Positions 26,238-35,162 of a stretch of DNA of 64,000 bases are shown piece after piece. Position 1 is the stretch's first letter. Each line of letters begins with the position of its first letter. The notes under the pieces are model-generated. The model was not told the origin of the DNA and ran no database searches. It saw only the letters and a list, made by a program, of their open reading frames with translations. The stretch is from Limosilactobacillus vaginalis DSM 5837 = ATCC 49540. GTDB taxonomy: Bacteria > Bacillota > Bacilli > Lactobacillales > Lactobacillaceae. The stretch spans positions 1 through 64,000 of the forward strand of contig NZ_GG693415.1 in NCBI RefSeq assembly GCF_000159435.1. Reading direction: 5' to 3'. A program made the translations under genes and the position numbers.

Positions 26238-26258
26238 CTAAGAAAGGATTAGTGAACC

Positions 26259-26954
26259 ATGTGGGAAATAATCAGGACATCGTTACCTCAACTTCTAGCA
26301 GCGGGATTTAAATATACAATCCCCTTAGCGTTAATTTCATTTTTCTTTGGTTTGATTATTGCATTGGTAACCGCATTGATTCGGTTATCGCATCAACGGG
26401 GACCTTTTATGATTCTTAAGTGGTTTGTTCAATTTTACGTTTGGCTGTTTCGGTCGACACCATTACTGGTCCAATTATTTATCGTCTTTTTTGGCCTCCC
26501 GTATTTAAGGATCCGGGGAATATTGCCTCACGGGATTAAGCTTGAACCATTTACAGCAGGAATTATTACCTTTTCGCTTAATACTGGATCATATGCCTCG
26601 GAAACCATTCGGGCTGCAATTAGCTCTGTTGATCATGGTCAGTGGGAAGCTGGAGCGGCGATTGGGATGACTCGCCTGCAAATCTTATGGCGGATTATTA
26701 TCCCTCAAGCTCTTCGGGTTGCCTTGCCGCCACTTTCAAACAGTTTTATTAGCTTAGTGAAGGATACCTCACTAGCTGCCTCAATCACCATTATGGAAAT
26801 GTTTGAAGTTAGTCAACAAATTGCAGCAGCTAATTATCAACCGCTATTAATGTACACGTTAGTTGCATTAATCTATGCAGTATTTACAACGGTTCTCTCT
26901 GTTCTTCAGCACTATCTTGAAAAACGCTTTGGTAGTCAGATTGAAATTAGTTAA
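26259..26954 (+). CDS. Cystine-type ABC transporter, permease
   Basis: A 231-residue GlnP/YecS-type permease with about five TM helices. The family's N-terminal GFKYTIPLALISFFFGLIIA and the EAA loop EAGAAIGMTRLQILWRIIIP near residue 130 are clear. AAAGGA precedes the ATG, 21 bp downstream of cgl. Together with the following ATPase and binding-protein genes it corresponds to the cyuABC-type cystine importer; cystine as substrate is inferred from neighbours and the binding protein's resemblance to BspA. Confidence 0.9.
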   Translation: MWEIIRTSLPQLLAAGFKYTIPLALISFFFGLIIALVTALIRLSHQRGPFMILKWFVQFYVWLFRSTPLLVQLFIVFFGLPYLRIRGILPHGIKLEPFTAGIITFSLNTGSYASETIRAAISSVDHGQWEAGAAIGMTRLQILWRIIIPQALRVALPPLSNSFISLVKDTSLAASITIMEMFEVSQQIAAANYQPLLMYTLVALIYAVFTTVLSVLQHYLEKRFGSQIEIS

Positions 26955-26968
26955 GTAGGTGAAAACTG

Positions 26969-27718
26969 ATGAAATTAACCCAAATTAATAAAACGTATGG
27001 TAATAAACATGTCTTGAAAAATATTACATTAGAATTTCCTGCAGGTCAGATTACGGTTCTTGTTGGGCCATCAGGTTCAGGAAAGTCGACAATTTTGCGT
27101 TCGCTAAACCTTCTTGTTATGCCTGATAGTGGTCAGTATGACTTTAATGGCCACCAGATTGACTTTAGTCAGCCCATTAGCAATAAGGAAAAGTTGGCAA
27201 TCCGACGAGAAACAGGGATGGTCTTTCAAGATTATAATTTGTTCCCTCATAAGACAGTTCTTAACAACGTTACTGAAGGGCCAACTCAGGTACTAAAAAG
27301 TGGTCGGCAACAAGCTAATGAATTAGCCAGAGAAGTGTTGGCAAAGGTAGGGATGGCTGATTATGGCGACGCTTATCCAAGTGAATTGTCAGGTGGACAA
27401 GCACAGCGGGTCGCAATCGCTCGGGCACTGGCAATGAAGCCACGGTATGTTCTTCTGGATGAACCAACTTCCGCTCTCGATCCGGAATTAGAATTGAGTG
27501 TATTAAAAGTTCTTTTACAGTTAGCACGGGAGAAACAATCAATGGTTCTTGTAACTCATAACATGGCGTTTGCCAAACAAATTGCTGACAAGATTGTTTT
27601 TGTAGAAAATGGCGAAATCATTTACGACGGGGCACCAGAAAAATTCTTTTCTACGGAAAATCCGAATGAGCGGATTAGGAACTTTATTGCTTCAATGACC
27701 ATGGAAAATTTAAAGTAG
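26969..27718 (+). CDS. Cystine-type ABC transporter, ATP-binding protein
   Basis: A 249-residue ATPase of the polar amino-acid class: Walker [10 protein letters not shown] near residue 32, Q-loop in GMVFQDYNLFPH, signature LSGGQAQR near residue 140, Walker B YVLLDEP and H-loop VLVTHNM. GTAGGTGAA provides the ribosome site. The gene lies 14 bp after the permease and 15 bp before the binding protein. Confidence 0.93.
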   Translation: MKLTQINKTYGNKHVLKNITLEFPAGQITVLVGPSGSGKSTILRSLNLLVMPDSGQYDFNGHQIDFSQPISNKEKLAIRRETGMVFQDYNLFPHKTVLNNVTEGPTQVLKSGRQQANELAREVLAKVGMADYGDAYPSELSGGQAQRVAIARALAMKPRYVLLDEPTSALDPELELSVLKVLLQLAREKQSMVLVTHNMAFAKQIADKIVFVENGEIIYDGAPEKFFSTENPNERIRNFIASMTMENLK

Positions 27719-27733
27719 AAGGAGAAAGATAAA

Positions 27734-28525
27734 ATGAAGATTTGGAAAAAGGTATTAGTAACATTAGCAGCAGTTACGGTCGGAACAACCGCTGGAATTA
27801 GTAGCATTCACGCTGCGTCATCACAGGTAAATTCAGAATTAAAACAAAAAGGTGAGTTGACGATTGGTCTTGAAGGAACTTACTCCCCTTATTCATACCG
27901 GAAGAATAATAAGCTAACTGGTTTTGAAGTAGACTTAGGAAAAGCAGTGGCCAAGGAAATGGGACTAAAGGCAAAGTTTGTCCCGAGTAAGTGGGATTCT
28001 TTAGTAGCGGGATTAGGTTCTGGAAAATATGATGTAGTAATGAATAATATTACGCAGACTCCAGAACGGGCAAAGAAGTACAATTTCTCGACCCCATATA
28101 TCAAGTCACGGTATGTTTTAATTGTTCCTAAAGATAGTAAGATTAAGAACTTGAAGCAAATCAGCGGCAAGAAGATTGTTGCCGGTACAGGGACAAACAA
28201 TGCTGATGTTGTTAAGAAGTACCACGGTACCCTTGTTCCTAATGGCGAATTTAGCAATTCAGTGGCAATGGTAAAACAAGGTCGTGCTGAAGGGACAGTT
28301 AATTCCCGTGAAGCTTGGTATGCTTACAGTAAGAAGAACAGCACAAAGGGATTGAAGATGATTGACGTTTCCAGCGAAGCTAAACCAACTAAAATCTCGG
28401 CACTCTTCAATAAAAAGGATTCAGCAATCCAATCTTCATACAATGATGCTCTCAAGAAGCTCCAAAAAGACGGTACCGTAAAGAAACTTTCCCAAAAATA
28501 CTTTGGGGAGGATGTTACGGAATAA
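27734..28525 (+). CDS. Cystine-type ABC transporter, substrate-binding protein (BspA/CyuA-like)
   Basis: A 263-residue SBP_bac_3 protein. A Sec signal peptide ends near SSIHAASS (residues 18-25) and there is no lipobox Cys, unlike the binding protein at 743. The same oddity is known for BspA of L. reuteri/fermentum BR11, a cystine-binding protein held on the surface by charge, and this mature protein is indeed rich in Lys. The opening KGELTIGLEGTYSPYSYR and the NNITQTPERAKKYNFS region are typical of the family. AGGAGAAAG precedes the ATG. Last gene of the cgl operon. Confidence 0.88.
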   Translation: MKIWKKVLVTLAAVTVGTTAGISSIHAASSQVNSELKQKGELTIGLEGTYSPYSYRKNNKLTGFEVDLGKAVAKEMGLKAKFVPSKWDSLVAGLGSGKYDVVMNNITQTPERAKKYNFSTPYIKSRYVLIVPKDSKIKNLKQISGKKIVAGTGTNNADVVKKYHGTLVPNGEFSNSVAMVKQGRAEGTVNSREAWYAYSKKNSTKGLKMIDVSSEAKPTKISALFNKKDSAIQSSYNDALKKLQKDGTVKKLSQKYFGEDVTE

Positions 28526-28527
28526 GA

Positions 28528-28658
28528 GTGTGAGCCAGCAAAGAACTTGCGGAAAGATAACACTAACTCCCGAGAAAGGCGTCTTGCGCCTAGGAGGGAG
28601 GGTGTTATCTCTAGCAAGTTCCTGGCGAACACATTTTGACTATGTTGCCTAGAATATC
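28528..28658 (+). repeat. Long-hairpin repeat, copy R1
   Basis: It starts 3 nt after the cystine binding-protein stop. GTGTGAGCCAG (28529-28539) pairs with CTGGCGAACAC (28622-28632), leaving a tandem G-A/A-G mismatch; further stems GAACTTGC/GCAAGTTC, AGATAACAC/GTGTTATCT, CTCCC/GGGAG and an apical GGCG TCTTG CGCC build a nearly continuous hairpin. A tail resembling TTGACTATGTTGCCTAGAAT follows. It has no long T-run. Confidence 0.85.
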
Positions 28659-28693
28659 GGTTTAAGAAAGATTAAAGTAATTATATAAAGCGA

Positions 28694-28741
28694 AAATTCC
28701 CCTAATACTCAGGAAAAACCCTGAATACTAGGGGAATTTGT
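28694..28741 (-). terminator. Bidirectional terminator between cgl operon and the pepC 3' region
   Basis: AAATTCCCCTA (28694-28704) pairs with TAGGGGAATTT (28729-28739), with inner TCAGG/CCTGA. T-richness is better on the minus strand. Confidence 0.7.
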
Positions 28742-28765
28742 TGATTAATAGGACGACTTTACTGA

Positions 28766-28822
28766 TGGGGACGTTCTACTGCAGCATAGCCAAGATCTGC
28801 TCGACCTAACCTTCCTCGAGAT
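28766..28822 (-). repeat. Truncated tail of the hairpin repeat (copy A')
   Basis: Read on the minus strand it contains GAGGAAGGTTAGGTCGAGCA and then GCTGCAGTAGAAC, matching the 3' end of copy R4 (39590-39634) almost base for base. The 5' half of the hairpin is missing. Confidence 0.75.
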
Positions 28823-28824
28823 GT

Positions 28825-28925
28825 TTTACTGCAACTGAATCAAAATATGTTCGCGGGGAAGCCCCTATAGACAACAAACTCCCTCCCAGATGCTTTCAGC
28901 ATCCAGTCGGGAGAAATTGTTGTCT
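28825..28925 (-). repeat. Long-hairpin repeat, copy A
   Basis: On the minus strand AGACAACAA pairs with TTGTTGTCT and CTCCC with GGGAG, with apex GATGC/GCATC; the tail GCGAACATATTTTGATTCAG then GTTGCAGTAAAAC is the conserved one. Its 5' base is merged into copy B. Confidence 0.75.
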
Positions 28926-29056
28926 TTCCAGGCAACCGAGTCGAGATCGGCTCGCCGTGACCGCAACTTCCGCCTAGCTATCCCGTCCTTGATTGCAAGA
29001 CAATCATCGTCCGGGATTTTCTAGTGCTCAGTTGCTAGTTCGTCACGGCTCGCACT
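28925..29056 (-). repeat. Long-hairpin repeat, copy B
   Basis: On the minus strand GTGCGAGCCGTGAC (ending at 29043) pairs with GTCACGGCGAGCC, with the same tandem G-A mismatch as R1, R4 and R5. Inner stems are AGTTGC/GCAACT, ATCCCG/CGGGAT and TGATTG/CAATCA with TCTTG at the apex. Confidence 0.8.
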
Positions 29057-29061
29057 CTAGT

Positions 29062-29172
29062 TTAAACGTGCTTCGCCCGAGTTTCCTAGAGCTAGCAACC
29101 TCCTTCCTAGGCGCAAGTCGCCTTCGTCAGGAGAAATTGCTAGCTTTCCGGAAACTCTTTGGGGCGAAGGCA
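29062..29172 (-). repeat. Long-hairpin repeat, copy C (directly after pepC)
   Basis: On the minus strand it begins about 9 nt after the pepC stop: GTGCcTTCGCCC pairs with GGGCGAAGCAC (a bulged C instead of the G-A mismatch), then AGTTTCC/GGAAACT, GCTAGCAA/TTGCTAGC, CTCCT/AGGAG and apex GGCG ACTTG CGCC. Confidence 0.8.
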
Positions 29173-29180
29173 CTCTCTTC

Positions 29181-30521
29181 CTATGCCAACGTTCCCATTG
29201 GATCCCAAGGCTTTAGGACGATTGGTTCTTGGGCTTGGGCTTGCTTGAGTTTGTCACTAAGGTACTTCTTGTTAACGACGATTTGGTAGCAGTATTTGTC
29301 CATCCAGTCGTCACTCATGACAAAGTAACCCTTGGTACCGACTTTTGGTCCCCAGGAATTTTCAACTTTCCACTTGGTTGGCTGATCGTTAACCAGATCA
29401 ACACCTGTAAGGACCATTGCGTGATCCATCATGCTTTGACCATAGTCCAGTGCTTGGGCCTTTGTCATTTCCAGGTCGGTGTCAAATAGCTTAGCGTAGT
29501 CGTAAGTATTGAGGGCCATAATTCCGAGCTTAGTTTCAGAATATTTAACAACGTCAGAACCGAACCAAACACTTTCGCCAGCCTTAAGTTGGTCGATCGC
29601 CAACTTCTTGAATTCATCCATTGGTAAGTTTAAGTGTTTAATTTGCCGACCACCGACAACATTACCTAACATATCGATTGTGTAAGTCTTGTAGTATTCC
29701 TTATCAGCAGTCGGTGCTTGAATAACCGAAATGTAGTCATCAAGGTTCCAGCCGACATATTTCTTGAAGAATTCTTGTGGGGTAATGTTTTCATCCCGGT
29801 GGAATTCATTATCCTTCTTTGTCCGGTATTCAAAGTCAAAGTGACTTGCTGGTTCACCAAAGGCATATGCAAGCATCCGGTAAACGTCATTTAACATTTC
29901 TTTCCGTTTAATGTTAAGCGCATCTTCATTAGCGTGTTCATCATTAACCATCTTCCGCAAGATTACAGCGTCATGACGCAGCTTATTGTTTAAGAGGTTA
30001 TTGATCCCGTTAGATCGATTGGAGTTAAATGATTCGGGCATTGCTGACTTAGGCATGACCCCATATTTTTGAATGAGGGCACAGAGCATATCCCATTGAC
30101 CACCGTCGGATTGTGGGGCAGCCATTAGCCAAGCTACTTTGCGGTCATCGGTAGGTAACTTAGCAGTCTTAATCACATTTTCATAGAAGTAATTAGCCTT
30201 TTCAAATTTATCCCAGAAGAATTGGTAGGATTGAGAAAGTTCAAAGTTATCAGGTAAGTTAAACTTATGTTGCATGTCGTGACGCATCGTGTTCAGGGCA
30301 GCGAACATCCAGCAACGTCCTGATTGCTTTTGGTCGGCAACGTCACCAGTCTTCAAGTCAATTGAAAAGTGGGGAGCGTTGTCAGCAATTGAGTGCCAGT
30401 TAAAACTTGCGGCATTAACCCCATTCTTAGTAACGGCATTTTCGAGGACAGCGGATTCTTTTCGTTGATCATAATCTTCGTGGAAATAATTAATTGCGGA
30501 ATTATCAATTTCAAAACTCAC
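29181..30521 (-). CDS. pepC: Aminopeptidase C (bleomycin hydrolase family)
   Basis: A 446-residue papain-like C1B peptidase. The catalytic Cys70 is in QKQSGRCWMFA, the His in DHAMVLTGVD near residue 370 and the Asn in KVENSWG near residue 392. It is a cytoplasmic hexameric aminopeptidase that trims peptides brought in by systems such as DtpT. The start is GTG, preceded by AAGGAG 11 nt upstream. The C-terminus ends KPWDPMGTLA, the short tail normal for the family. A minus-strand TATAAT lies just upstream. Copies C, B and A of the hairpin repeat follow the stop. Confidence 0.95.
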   Translation of the reverse strand: MSFEIDNSAINYFHEDYDQRKESAVLENAVTKNGVNAASFNWHSIADNAPHFSIDLKTGDVADQKQSGRCWMFAALNTMRHDMQHKFNLPDNFELSQSYQFFWDKFEKANYFYENVIKTAKLPTDDRKVAWLMAAPQSDGGQWDMLCALIQKYGVMPKSAMPESFNSNRSNGINNLLNNKLRHDAVILRKMVNDEHANEDALNIKRKEMLNDVYRMLAYAFGEPASHFDFEYRTKKDNEFHRDENITPQEFFKKYVGWNLDDYISVIQAPTADKEYYKTYTIDMLGNVVGGRQIKHLNLPMDEFKKLAIDQLKAGESVWFGSDVVKYSETKLGIMALNTYDYAKLFDTDLEMTKAQALDYGQSMMDHAMVLTGVDLVNDQPTKWKVENSWGPKVGTKGYFVMSDDWMDKYCYQIVVNKKYLSDKLKQAQAQEPIVLKPWDPMGTLA

Positions 30522-30572
30522 AATTGGTCACACTCCTTAAAATAGTTACTTACTATTATAGTGGTTCCTCAA

Positions 30573-30604
30573 GAAAAAGGCGACCAAGTAACTTTACTTG
30601 ATCG
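30573..30604 (-). terminator. Terminator of the malolactic enzyme gene
   Basis: On the minus strand CGATCAAGTA pairs with TACTTGGTCG, followed by a T5 tract; it lies between mleS and pepC. Confidence 0.8.
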
Positions 30605-30616
30605 TCGTTAATAATA

Positions 30617-32236
30617 TTAGTATTTTGCTTCCCAGGTCATTTTTTCGACCGCTTTTTTGGCGTCCTTTGCTGAAGAGAAGCCTTGGTCAATTGCAGATTG
30701 GGCGACCGCAATGGCAACTGTCTTGGAGAACTTTGCCATATCTCTAACTGGCGGAAGTACCGCAGACCCAGGCTTATCTGGATCGACTAACCCAACAAGG
30801 GAGTGGGCAGCCGCTGCTAGCATGGTATTGTTAATCTTCTTTGCTTCTGTTGCGATTGCACCAAAACCAACTCCAGGATAGATTAAGGCGTTGTTTGCCT
30901 GACCAATATTATAGGTAACCCCGTTGTATTCAATATCATCAACGGGAATCCCAGTAGCAACCAGAGCGCGACCATCAGTCCACTTTAATAAGTCCGCTGC
31001 TTTAGCTTCCGCAAGCTTAGTTGGGTTAGAAAGTGGGAAAATAATTGGCCGTTCAGTATGAGCTGCCATTTCTTTAACAATCTCTTCAGTGAAGGTTCCG
31101 GGTTGCGTAGAAGTCCCAATCATGACAGTCGGGTGAATTGCTTTTACAACAGCAGCTAGGTTAGTTAGTTCATCGGCGTTCTTAAATTCACTCCGCTTCC
31201 GGGTGAATGGCTTTTGCTTTGGTGTAAGTCCTTCAGTGTCGTCAAACAATAATCCTTGCTTATCAACGAGATAGAAGTGCTTCTTGGCTTCTGCAGGATC
31301 CATCCCCTGGCGGACCAATTCATCAAAGAGCATCTTAGCAATTCCCATTCCAGCACTTCCGGCACCGAATGTTAAGAACTTCTGGTCAGCTAATTTCTCT
31401 TTAGAAATGTTCAGCGCACCAAGAACACCTGCTAGGGCAATGATCCCGGTTCCTTGAATATCATCGTTGAAGGTTAAAATTTTATCATGGTACTTATCCA
31501 GGATTCGGGCTGCCGTTCCCCGGCCAAAGTCTTCAAAATGCAACAAGCTCTTTGGGTATAGTTTTTCAACTGTTTCAACGAACCGGTCAATGAAGTCAAA
31601 GTATTCTTGACCAGTAATCCGGTGGTGACGTTCACCAAGGTAGTTTGGATCGTTAAGGAGTGTTTCGTTATCGGTTCCTGCATCAATTGAGATGGGGAGA
31701 ACTTGGGAAGGATCGACTCCAGCGGCGGCAGTATAAACCATTAACTTACCGACAGCAATGTCAACACCATCAACACCCCAGTCACCAATCCCTAAAATCC
31801 CTTGAGAATCGGTAACAACGATTAGGCGAATGTCACGATCAGCACTAACATTTTGAAGGCTTTGCTCGATGTCTTCCGGATGCTTAACGGAGAGGTAAAC
31901 AGCGTCTTGAGGACGAAGGTACCGTTCATTATACTTTTCAATTGATTCAGCAATTACCGGATCATAAACGATTGGCATCATTTCGGTGATGTGCTTTTCC
32001 ATTAAGTAGAAGAAGAGCGTTCGGTTAGCGTTAAATACTTCCATCAAGAAGTGACGCCTTTCAATTCGAGAGGTTTTGCTCTGGTAGAGAGCATAGGTAT
32101 CTGTTTCTTGTTCTTCAATTGTCTTTACCCGGGGTGGCAAAGTACCAATTAACCCTAATTTTTTTCGTTCATCTAATGTAAATGCAGTTCCCTTGTTTTT
32201 AAAGGGGTTATTAAGAATTGACATTGCGTCTGTCAT
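30617..32236 (-). CDS. mleS: Malolactic enzyme
   Basis: A 539-residue malic-enzyme-fold protein. It has the N-terminal malic domain ([21 protein letters not shown] near residue 165), the metal site in [10 protein letters not shown] and [10 protein letters not shown], and the NAD-binding [14 protein letters not shown] near residue 315. Length and wording match malolactic enzymes, which convert L-malate to L-lactate and CO2 using bound NAD and Mn2+, rather than NADP malic enzymes. AGGAG lies upstream of the ATG. It is divergent from the LysR gene mleR. A malate permease (mleP) is not adjacent. Confidence 0.93.
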   Translation of the reverse strand: MTDAMSILNNPFKNKGTAFTLDERKKLGLIGTLPPRVKTIEEQETDTYALYQSKTSRIERRHFLMEVFNANRTLFFYLMEKHITEMMPIVYDPVIAESIEKYNERYLRPQDAVYLSVKHPEDIEQSLQNVSADRDIRLIVVTDSQGILGIGDWGVDGVDIAVGKLMVYTAAAGVDPSQVLPISIDAGTDNETLLNDPNYLGERHHRITGQEYFDFIDRFVETVEKLYPKSLLHFEDFGRGTAARILDKYHDKILTFNDDIQGTGIIALAGVLGALNISKEKLADQKFLTFGAGSAGMGIAKMLFDELVRQGMDPAEAKKHFYLVDKQGLLFDDTEGLTPKQKPFTRKRSEFKNADELTNLAAVVKAIHPTVMIGTSTQPGTFTEEIVKEMAAHTERPIIFPLSNPTKLAEAKAADLLKWTDGRALVATGIPVDDIEYNGVTYNIGQANNALIYPGVGFGAIATEAKKINNTMLAAAAHSLVGLVDPDKPGSAVLPPVRDMAKFSKTVAIAVAQSAIDQGFSSAKDAKKAVEKMTWEAKY

Positions 32237-32273
32237 TGCAAAGGATCTCCTTTAATTTATTATTGATATTGCA

Positions 32274-32314
32274 ATGATATGAAGCAAATTAGCGTATAGT
32301 CAAATTTGTGCTAT
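32274..32314 (-). promoter_or_regulatory. mleS promoter overlapped by a LysR-type box
   Basis: On the minus strand TTGACT (32303-32298), 18-nt spacer, TATCAT (32279-32274). ATAG-N11-CTAT (32296-32314) is an inverted T-N11-A-type LysR box covering the -35, consistent with control by the divergent MleR. Confidence 0.6.
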
Positions 32315-32367
32315 CCTATAAATAAAATTGATACACTAAAGACAATCATCCATTCTTGAGGTAAAAA

Positions 32368-33258
32368 ATGAAAATTAGGGATTTAGAATATTTTATTGAA
32401 CTTGTTAAAGATAAAAATTTTTCGGTAGTTGCCGATCATTTTCAGGTCAGTCAACCGACAATTACAATGGCAATTAACCGGTTAGAAGAAGAGTACGGGA
32501 CAACCTTTTTTATTCGTGATCACGTTCACCACCAGATAACCGTCACTAAGGTCGGCCAGCAGTACGCTCAACATGTCCGCATGATTTTACGTGAACTAGC
32601 AATTGCACGCCGGGAGATTGACCACGCTAAGCTAAATAAAATTCGCTTTGGGTTGCCGCCAATTATCGGTAATTACTACTTTCCACCGCTTACTCCACGG
32701 TTACTTCGTTCTAATTTAATTGACAAGTTGGAGGTTACCGAAGAAGGGTCAGAAAATTTACTACAGATGTTATTGAGGGGAGAACTGGATATGGCTCTTC
32801 TGGGATCCGCCAGTCCCCTTCAACAACCAGAACTATCAGTGAAGGAGTTTGCTCAGTACCCATTTCATATTATCATGAGTCGGGACCACCAATTGGCTAA
32901 AAAACAGGATTTACAATTCGCTGATCTTAAGGGACAATCGTTTATTTTGCCAGATACTGATTTTATTCATGAGAAGGCATTTCGTAGAATGTGTCGGCTT
33001 GCCCATATTCGTCCCAAAGTTATTTATCGAACAAATGATATTCATATCATTAAGAATATGGTGGCTGAAAACTTGGGAATTTCATTTTTGACTGAATTAG
33101 CAATTACCGCCAACGATCGACTGGTTGATTTAGCCTTAGCCGATCCGCAACAACCCGTATTCCATCTTTCACTGGCTGCGCGACATAATGAGATTCTTTC
33201 ACCTGCCAAAGAAAAATTATGGGAGCTAATTCTTGATTATGGTGGCAAGAAAAACTAG
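32368..33258 (+). CDS. mleR: LysR-family regulator of malolactic fermentation
   Basis: A 296-residue LysR protein: winged helix in residues 1-60 (FSVVADHFQVSQPTITMAI is the helix-turn-helix) and a periplasmic-binding-like effector domain. Divergent location to mleS with a LysR box between them identifies it as MleR, which activates malolactic genes, with L-malate as the expected co-inducer. It ends 93 bp before rpiA in convergent orientation. Confidence 0.9.
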   Translation: MKIRDLEYFIELVKDKNFSVVADHFQVSQPTITMAINRLEEEYGTTFFIRDHVHHQITVTKVGQQYAQHVRMILRELAIARREIDHAKLNKIRFGLPPIIGNYYFPPLTPRLLRSNLIDKLEVTEEGSENLLQMLLRGELDMALLGSASPLQQPELSVKEFAQYPFHIIMSRDHQLAKKQDLQFADLKGQSFILPDTDFIHEKAFRRMCRLAHIRPKVIYRTNDIHIIKNMVAENLGISFLTELAITANDRLVDLALADPQQPVFHLSLAARHNEILSPAKEKLWELILDYGGKKN

Positions 33259-33279
33259 AAATAAGCTGGTAATAGTAAG

Positions 33280-33318
33280 AGAAGCCGAGAAAAAACGTTT
33301 TGTTCTTTCTCGGCTTCT
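33280..33318. terminator. Bidirectional terminator between mleR and rpiA
   Basis: AGAAGCCGAGAAA (33280-33292) pairs perfectly with TTTCTCGGCTTCT (33306-33318), with T-rich ends on both strands. Confidence 0.9.
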
Positions 33319-33351
33319 TTAAGATCAATTATTAAATTTTACGTTCTTATA

Positions 33352-34044
33352 TTATGGACGGGCATGAAGGAACTTTGGACCGTCTTGGGTACCAACAAGA
33401 ACATCATTAACTTGGTTTAAGAACAGTCCATCTTCAATTAAACCAACCATCCCGATTAATTCTTCGTGAAGGGCGAAGGGATCGTTAATGTCCTCAAGAT
33501 GCAAATCAATAATGAAGTTTCGCTGGTGTGTCCGGAACTTATCACTGTTATCAGGCAGCATCCGCCATGTTGGGTTATAGCCACGACGAGCTAGTTTGGT
33601 AAAGAGGTGTTGACTTCCGTATGGGGTAACTTCCACTGGTAGCGGAAAAGCTCCTAAGTGATGAACTAATTTTGATTCATCAACAATCCACATTACGTGG
33701 TCAGAATAGTTGGAAACAATCTTTTCCCAAAGGAGAGCGCCACCGCCACCCTTAATTCCTTGGAAATCGTCACTAATCTCATCAGCACCATCAATAGTAA
33801 GGTCAATATGATCAACATCGTCAATTTCTTCAACCTTGATCCCAAGACTTTGAGCTTGGCGAGTAGTTCTGTTTGAGGTTGTAACACAAACAACATCTGA
33901 TAAATCACCATTCTTAACATGCTCACCGAGTGCTTCCACCAAGCAATGAACGGTTGTCCCTGTTCCTAGGCCGACAACCATTCCTGGATGAATGTACTTA
34001 ACTGCTTCACGGCCAACTTGTTGTTTTAGCTCATCTTGATTCAT
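33352..34044 (-). CDS. rpiA: Ribose-5-phosphate isomerase A
   Basis: A 230-residue RpiA. Substrate-binding motifs are [15 protein letters not shown] near residue 25, DGADEI near residue 84 and the catalytic [13 protein letters not shown] near residue 98. It interconverts ribose 5-phosphate and ribulose 5-phosphate, an essential link of the phosphoketolase pathway used by heterofermentative lactobacilli. AAGGAGG precedes the ATG and lies in the short gap after the GNAT gene, with which it is co-transcribed. Confidence 0.96.
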   Translation of the reverse strand: MNQDELKQQVGREAVKYIHPGMVVGLGTGTTVHCLVEALGEHVKNGDLSDVVCVTTSNRTTRQAQSLGIKVEEIDDVDHIDLTIDGADEISDDFQGIKGGGGALLWEKIVSNYSDHVMWIVDESKLVHHLGAFPLPVEVTPYGSQHLFTKLARRGYNPTWRMLPDNSDKFRTHQRNFIIDLHLEDINDPFALHEELIGMVGLIEDGLFLNQVNDVLVGTQDGPKFLHARP

Positions 34045-34055
34045 GAGTTTCCTCC

Positions 34056-34349
34056 TTAGAAACGATCTTCAGGTAATAGTAATTGTTGGTATTCGGGATG
34101 CGCCTTAAACTGCTTTACAGCATAAGGACACATTAATTTTACGGTTAGTTGATGGGTAGTGGCATACTTAACGAATTGGCTAACCAACTCTGCCGCAATT
34201 CCTTGGCCACGATAATCGGGGTGAACAAAGACACGTTCAACAACGACCCGATCAGGTACCCCAGTTACTTTTGGAAAGCTTATCTCGCCCACGAAGGGTT
34301 GTTGATCATCACTAGCGATAATTCGGTTTTCTTCAACCTTATAATCCAT
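34056..34349 (-). CDS. GNAT-fold N-acetyltransferase-like protein (YidJ/YjdJ type)
   Basis: A 97-residue minimal GNAT protein of the COG2388 type. The acetyl-CoA loop [18 protein letters not shown] is near residue 43 and the C-terminal [17 protein letters not shown] matches the family. It has a single-domain length and no assigned substrate. It is the first gene of a two-gene operon with rpiA, 11 bp apart. Confidence 0.85.
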   Translation of the reverse strand: MDYKVEENRIIASDDQQPFVGEISFPKVTGVPDRVVVERVFVHPDYRGQGIAAELVSQFVKYATTHQLTVKLMCPYAVKQFKAHPEYQQLLLPEDRF

Positions 34350-34453
34350 TTGATCACATCCATTCCAAATCTATTCAGTGTAAAGCAATACCATAAATCC
34401 TATATCTATTTTATAATAAGTAGATAGTTTATAAAAAGGATTAGGTGATATAA

Positions 34454-34990
34454 ATGAAACGCGGATTTAAGATTGTTTCAAGCAAACAGGATCAGGGGCT
34501 TCATTTACCCAGTCGGCAAACTGCCAATGCAGCTGGTTACGACTTTGAAGCTGCGGAAGATTTTGTTCTTCCATCAATTTGGAAAGGGAACTTCTTAAAG
34601 ACCCTTTGGAAAATCCATCAGCAATCAAAGCTAAGTCCTGATGACCTTAAACACGCTGATCAATGCCTTAAACCATATCTAGTCCCAACCGGAATCAAGG
34701 CTTACATGCAGGATAATGAATTCTTGCTATTAGCTAATCGTTCTAGCGGCCCGCTAAAGCGTCGATTAATTCTTCCGAATGGTGTTGGAATTGTAGATGC
34801 TGATTATTATGATAATGATAGTAATGAAGGAGAAATTTTCTTCCAACTCATTAACTATGGATTAACAGATTATCATATAAAAAAAGGTGAACGAATTGGC
34901 CAAGGAATTTTTATGCCATTCCTTGTCGCTGATGATGAGAAACAACCAATCGCACGGCGGACTGGTGGCTTCGGTTCAACCAAAAAGTAA
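34454..34990 (+). CDS. dut: dUTP diphosphatase (trimeric dUTPase)
   Basis: A 178-residue dUTPase of the longer LAB/phage-like class with an insertion (residues 35-70). Family motifs: AAGYDFEA, RSSGPLKRRLILPNGVGIVD (uracil pocket) and the C-terminal P-loop-like RRTGGFGSTKK. It hydrolyses dUTP to dUMP, limiting uracil incorporation and feeding thymidylate. TATAAT (34412-34417) and TTAGGTGAT lie upstream. It is divergent from the GNAT-rpiA pair. Confidence 0.92.
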   Translation: MKRGFKIVSSKQDQGLHLPSRQTANAAGYDFEAAEDFVLPSIWKGNFLKTLWKIHQQSKLSPDDLKHADQCLKPYLVPTGIKAYMQDNEFLLLANRSSGPLKRRLILPNGVGIVDADYYDNDSNEGEIFFQLINYGLTDYHIKKGERIGQGIFMPFLVADDEKQPIARRTGGFGSTKK

Positions 34991-35084
34991 TATAGCAAAT
35001 CTTGAATAAAATCGGAATAATTTTGGGTAAATTTCTCTCAAAAAGCTCAGATTTTCGCTGGTGGAACGGTCCAATAGTTTTTTT

Positions 35085-35110
35085 AAAAGTGATTGGTAGG
35101 GCGCACTTTT
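35085..35110 (+). other. Weak hairpin between dut and radA
   Basis: AAAAGTG pairs with CACTTTT over a 12-nt loop. Termination strength is uncertain; the remainder of the 172-bp gap shows no other clear site. Confidence 0.35.
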
Positions 35111-35162
35111 ATTTCAGGATCGTTGTTAGTAAGTAAGTTTAGGTAATGAAAGGATGGCATGA

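Noticed and set aside
28993-29289. Open frame running through repeats B and C into the pepC 3' end
   Set aside because: Shadow of the hairpin repeats and of pepC; it has no Shine-Dalgarno.
29181-30521. ATG-initiated alternative starts for pepC
   Set aside because: The GTG has AAGGAG at usable spacing and gives the standard PepC N-terminus; later Met codons would cut the conserved fold.
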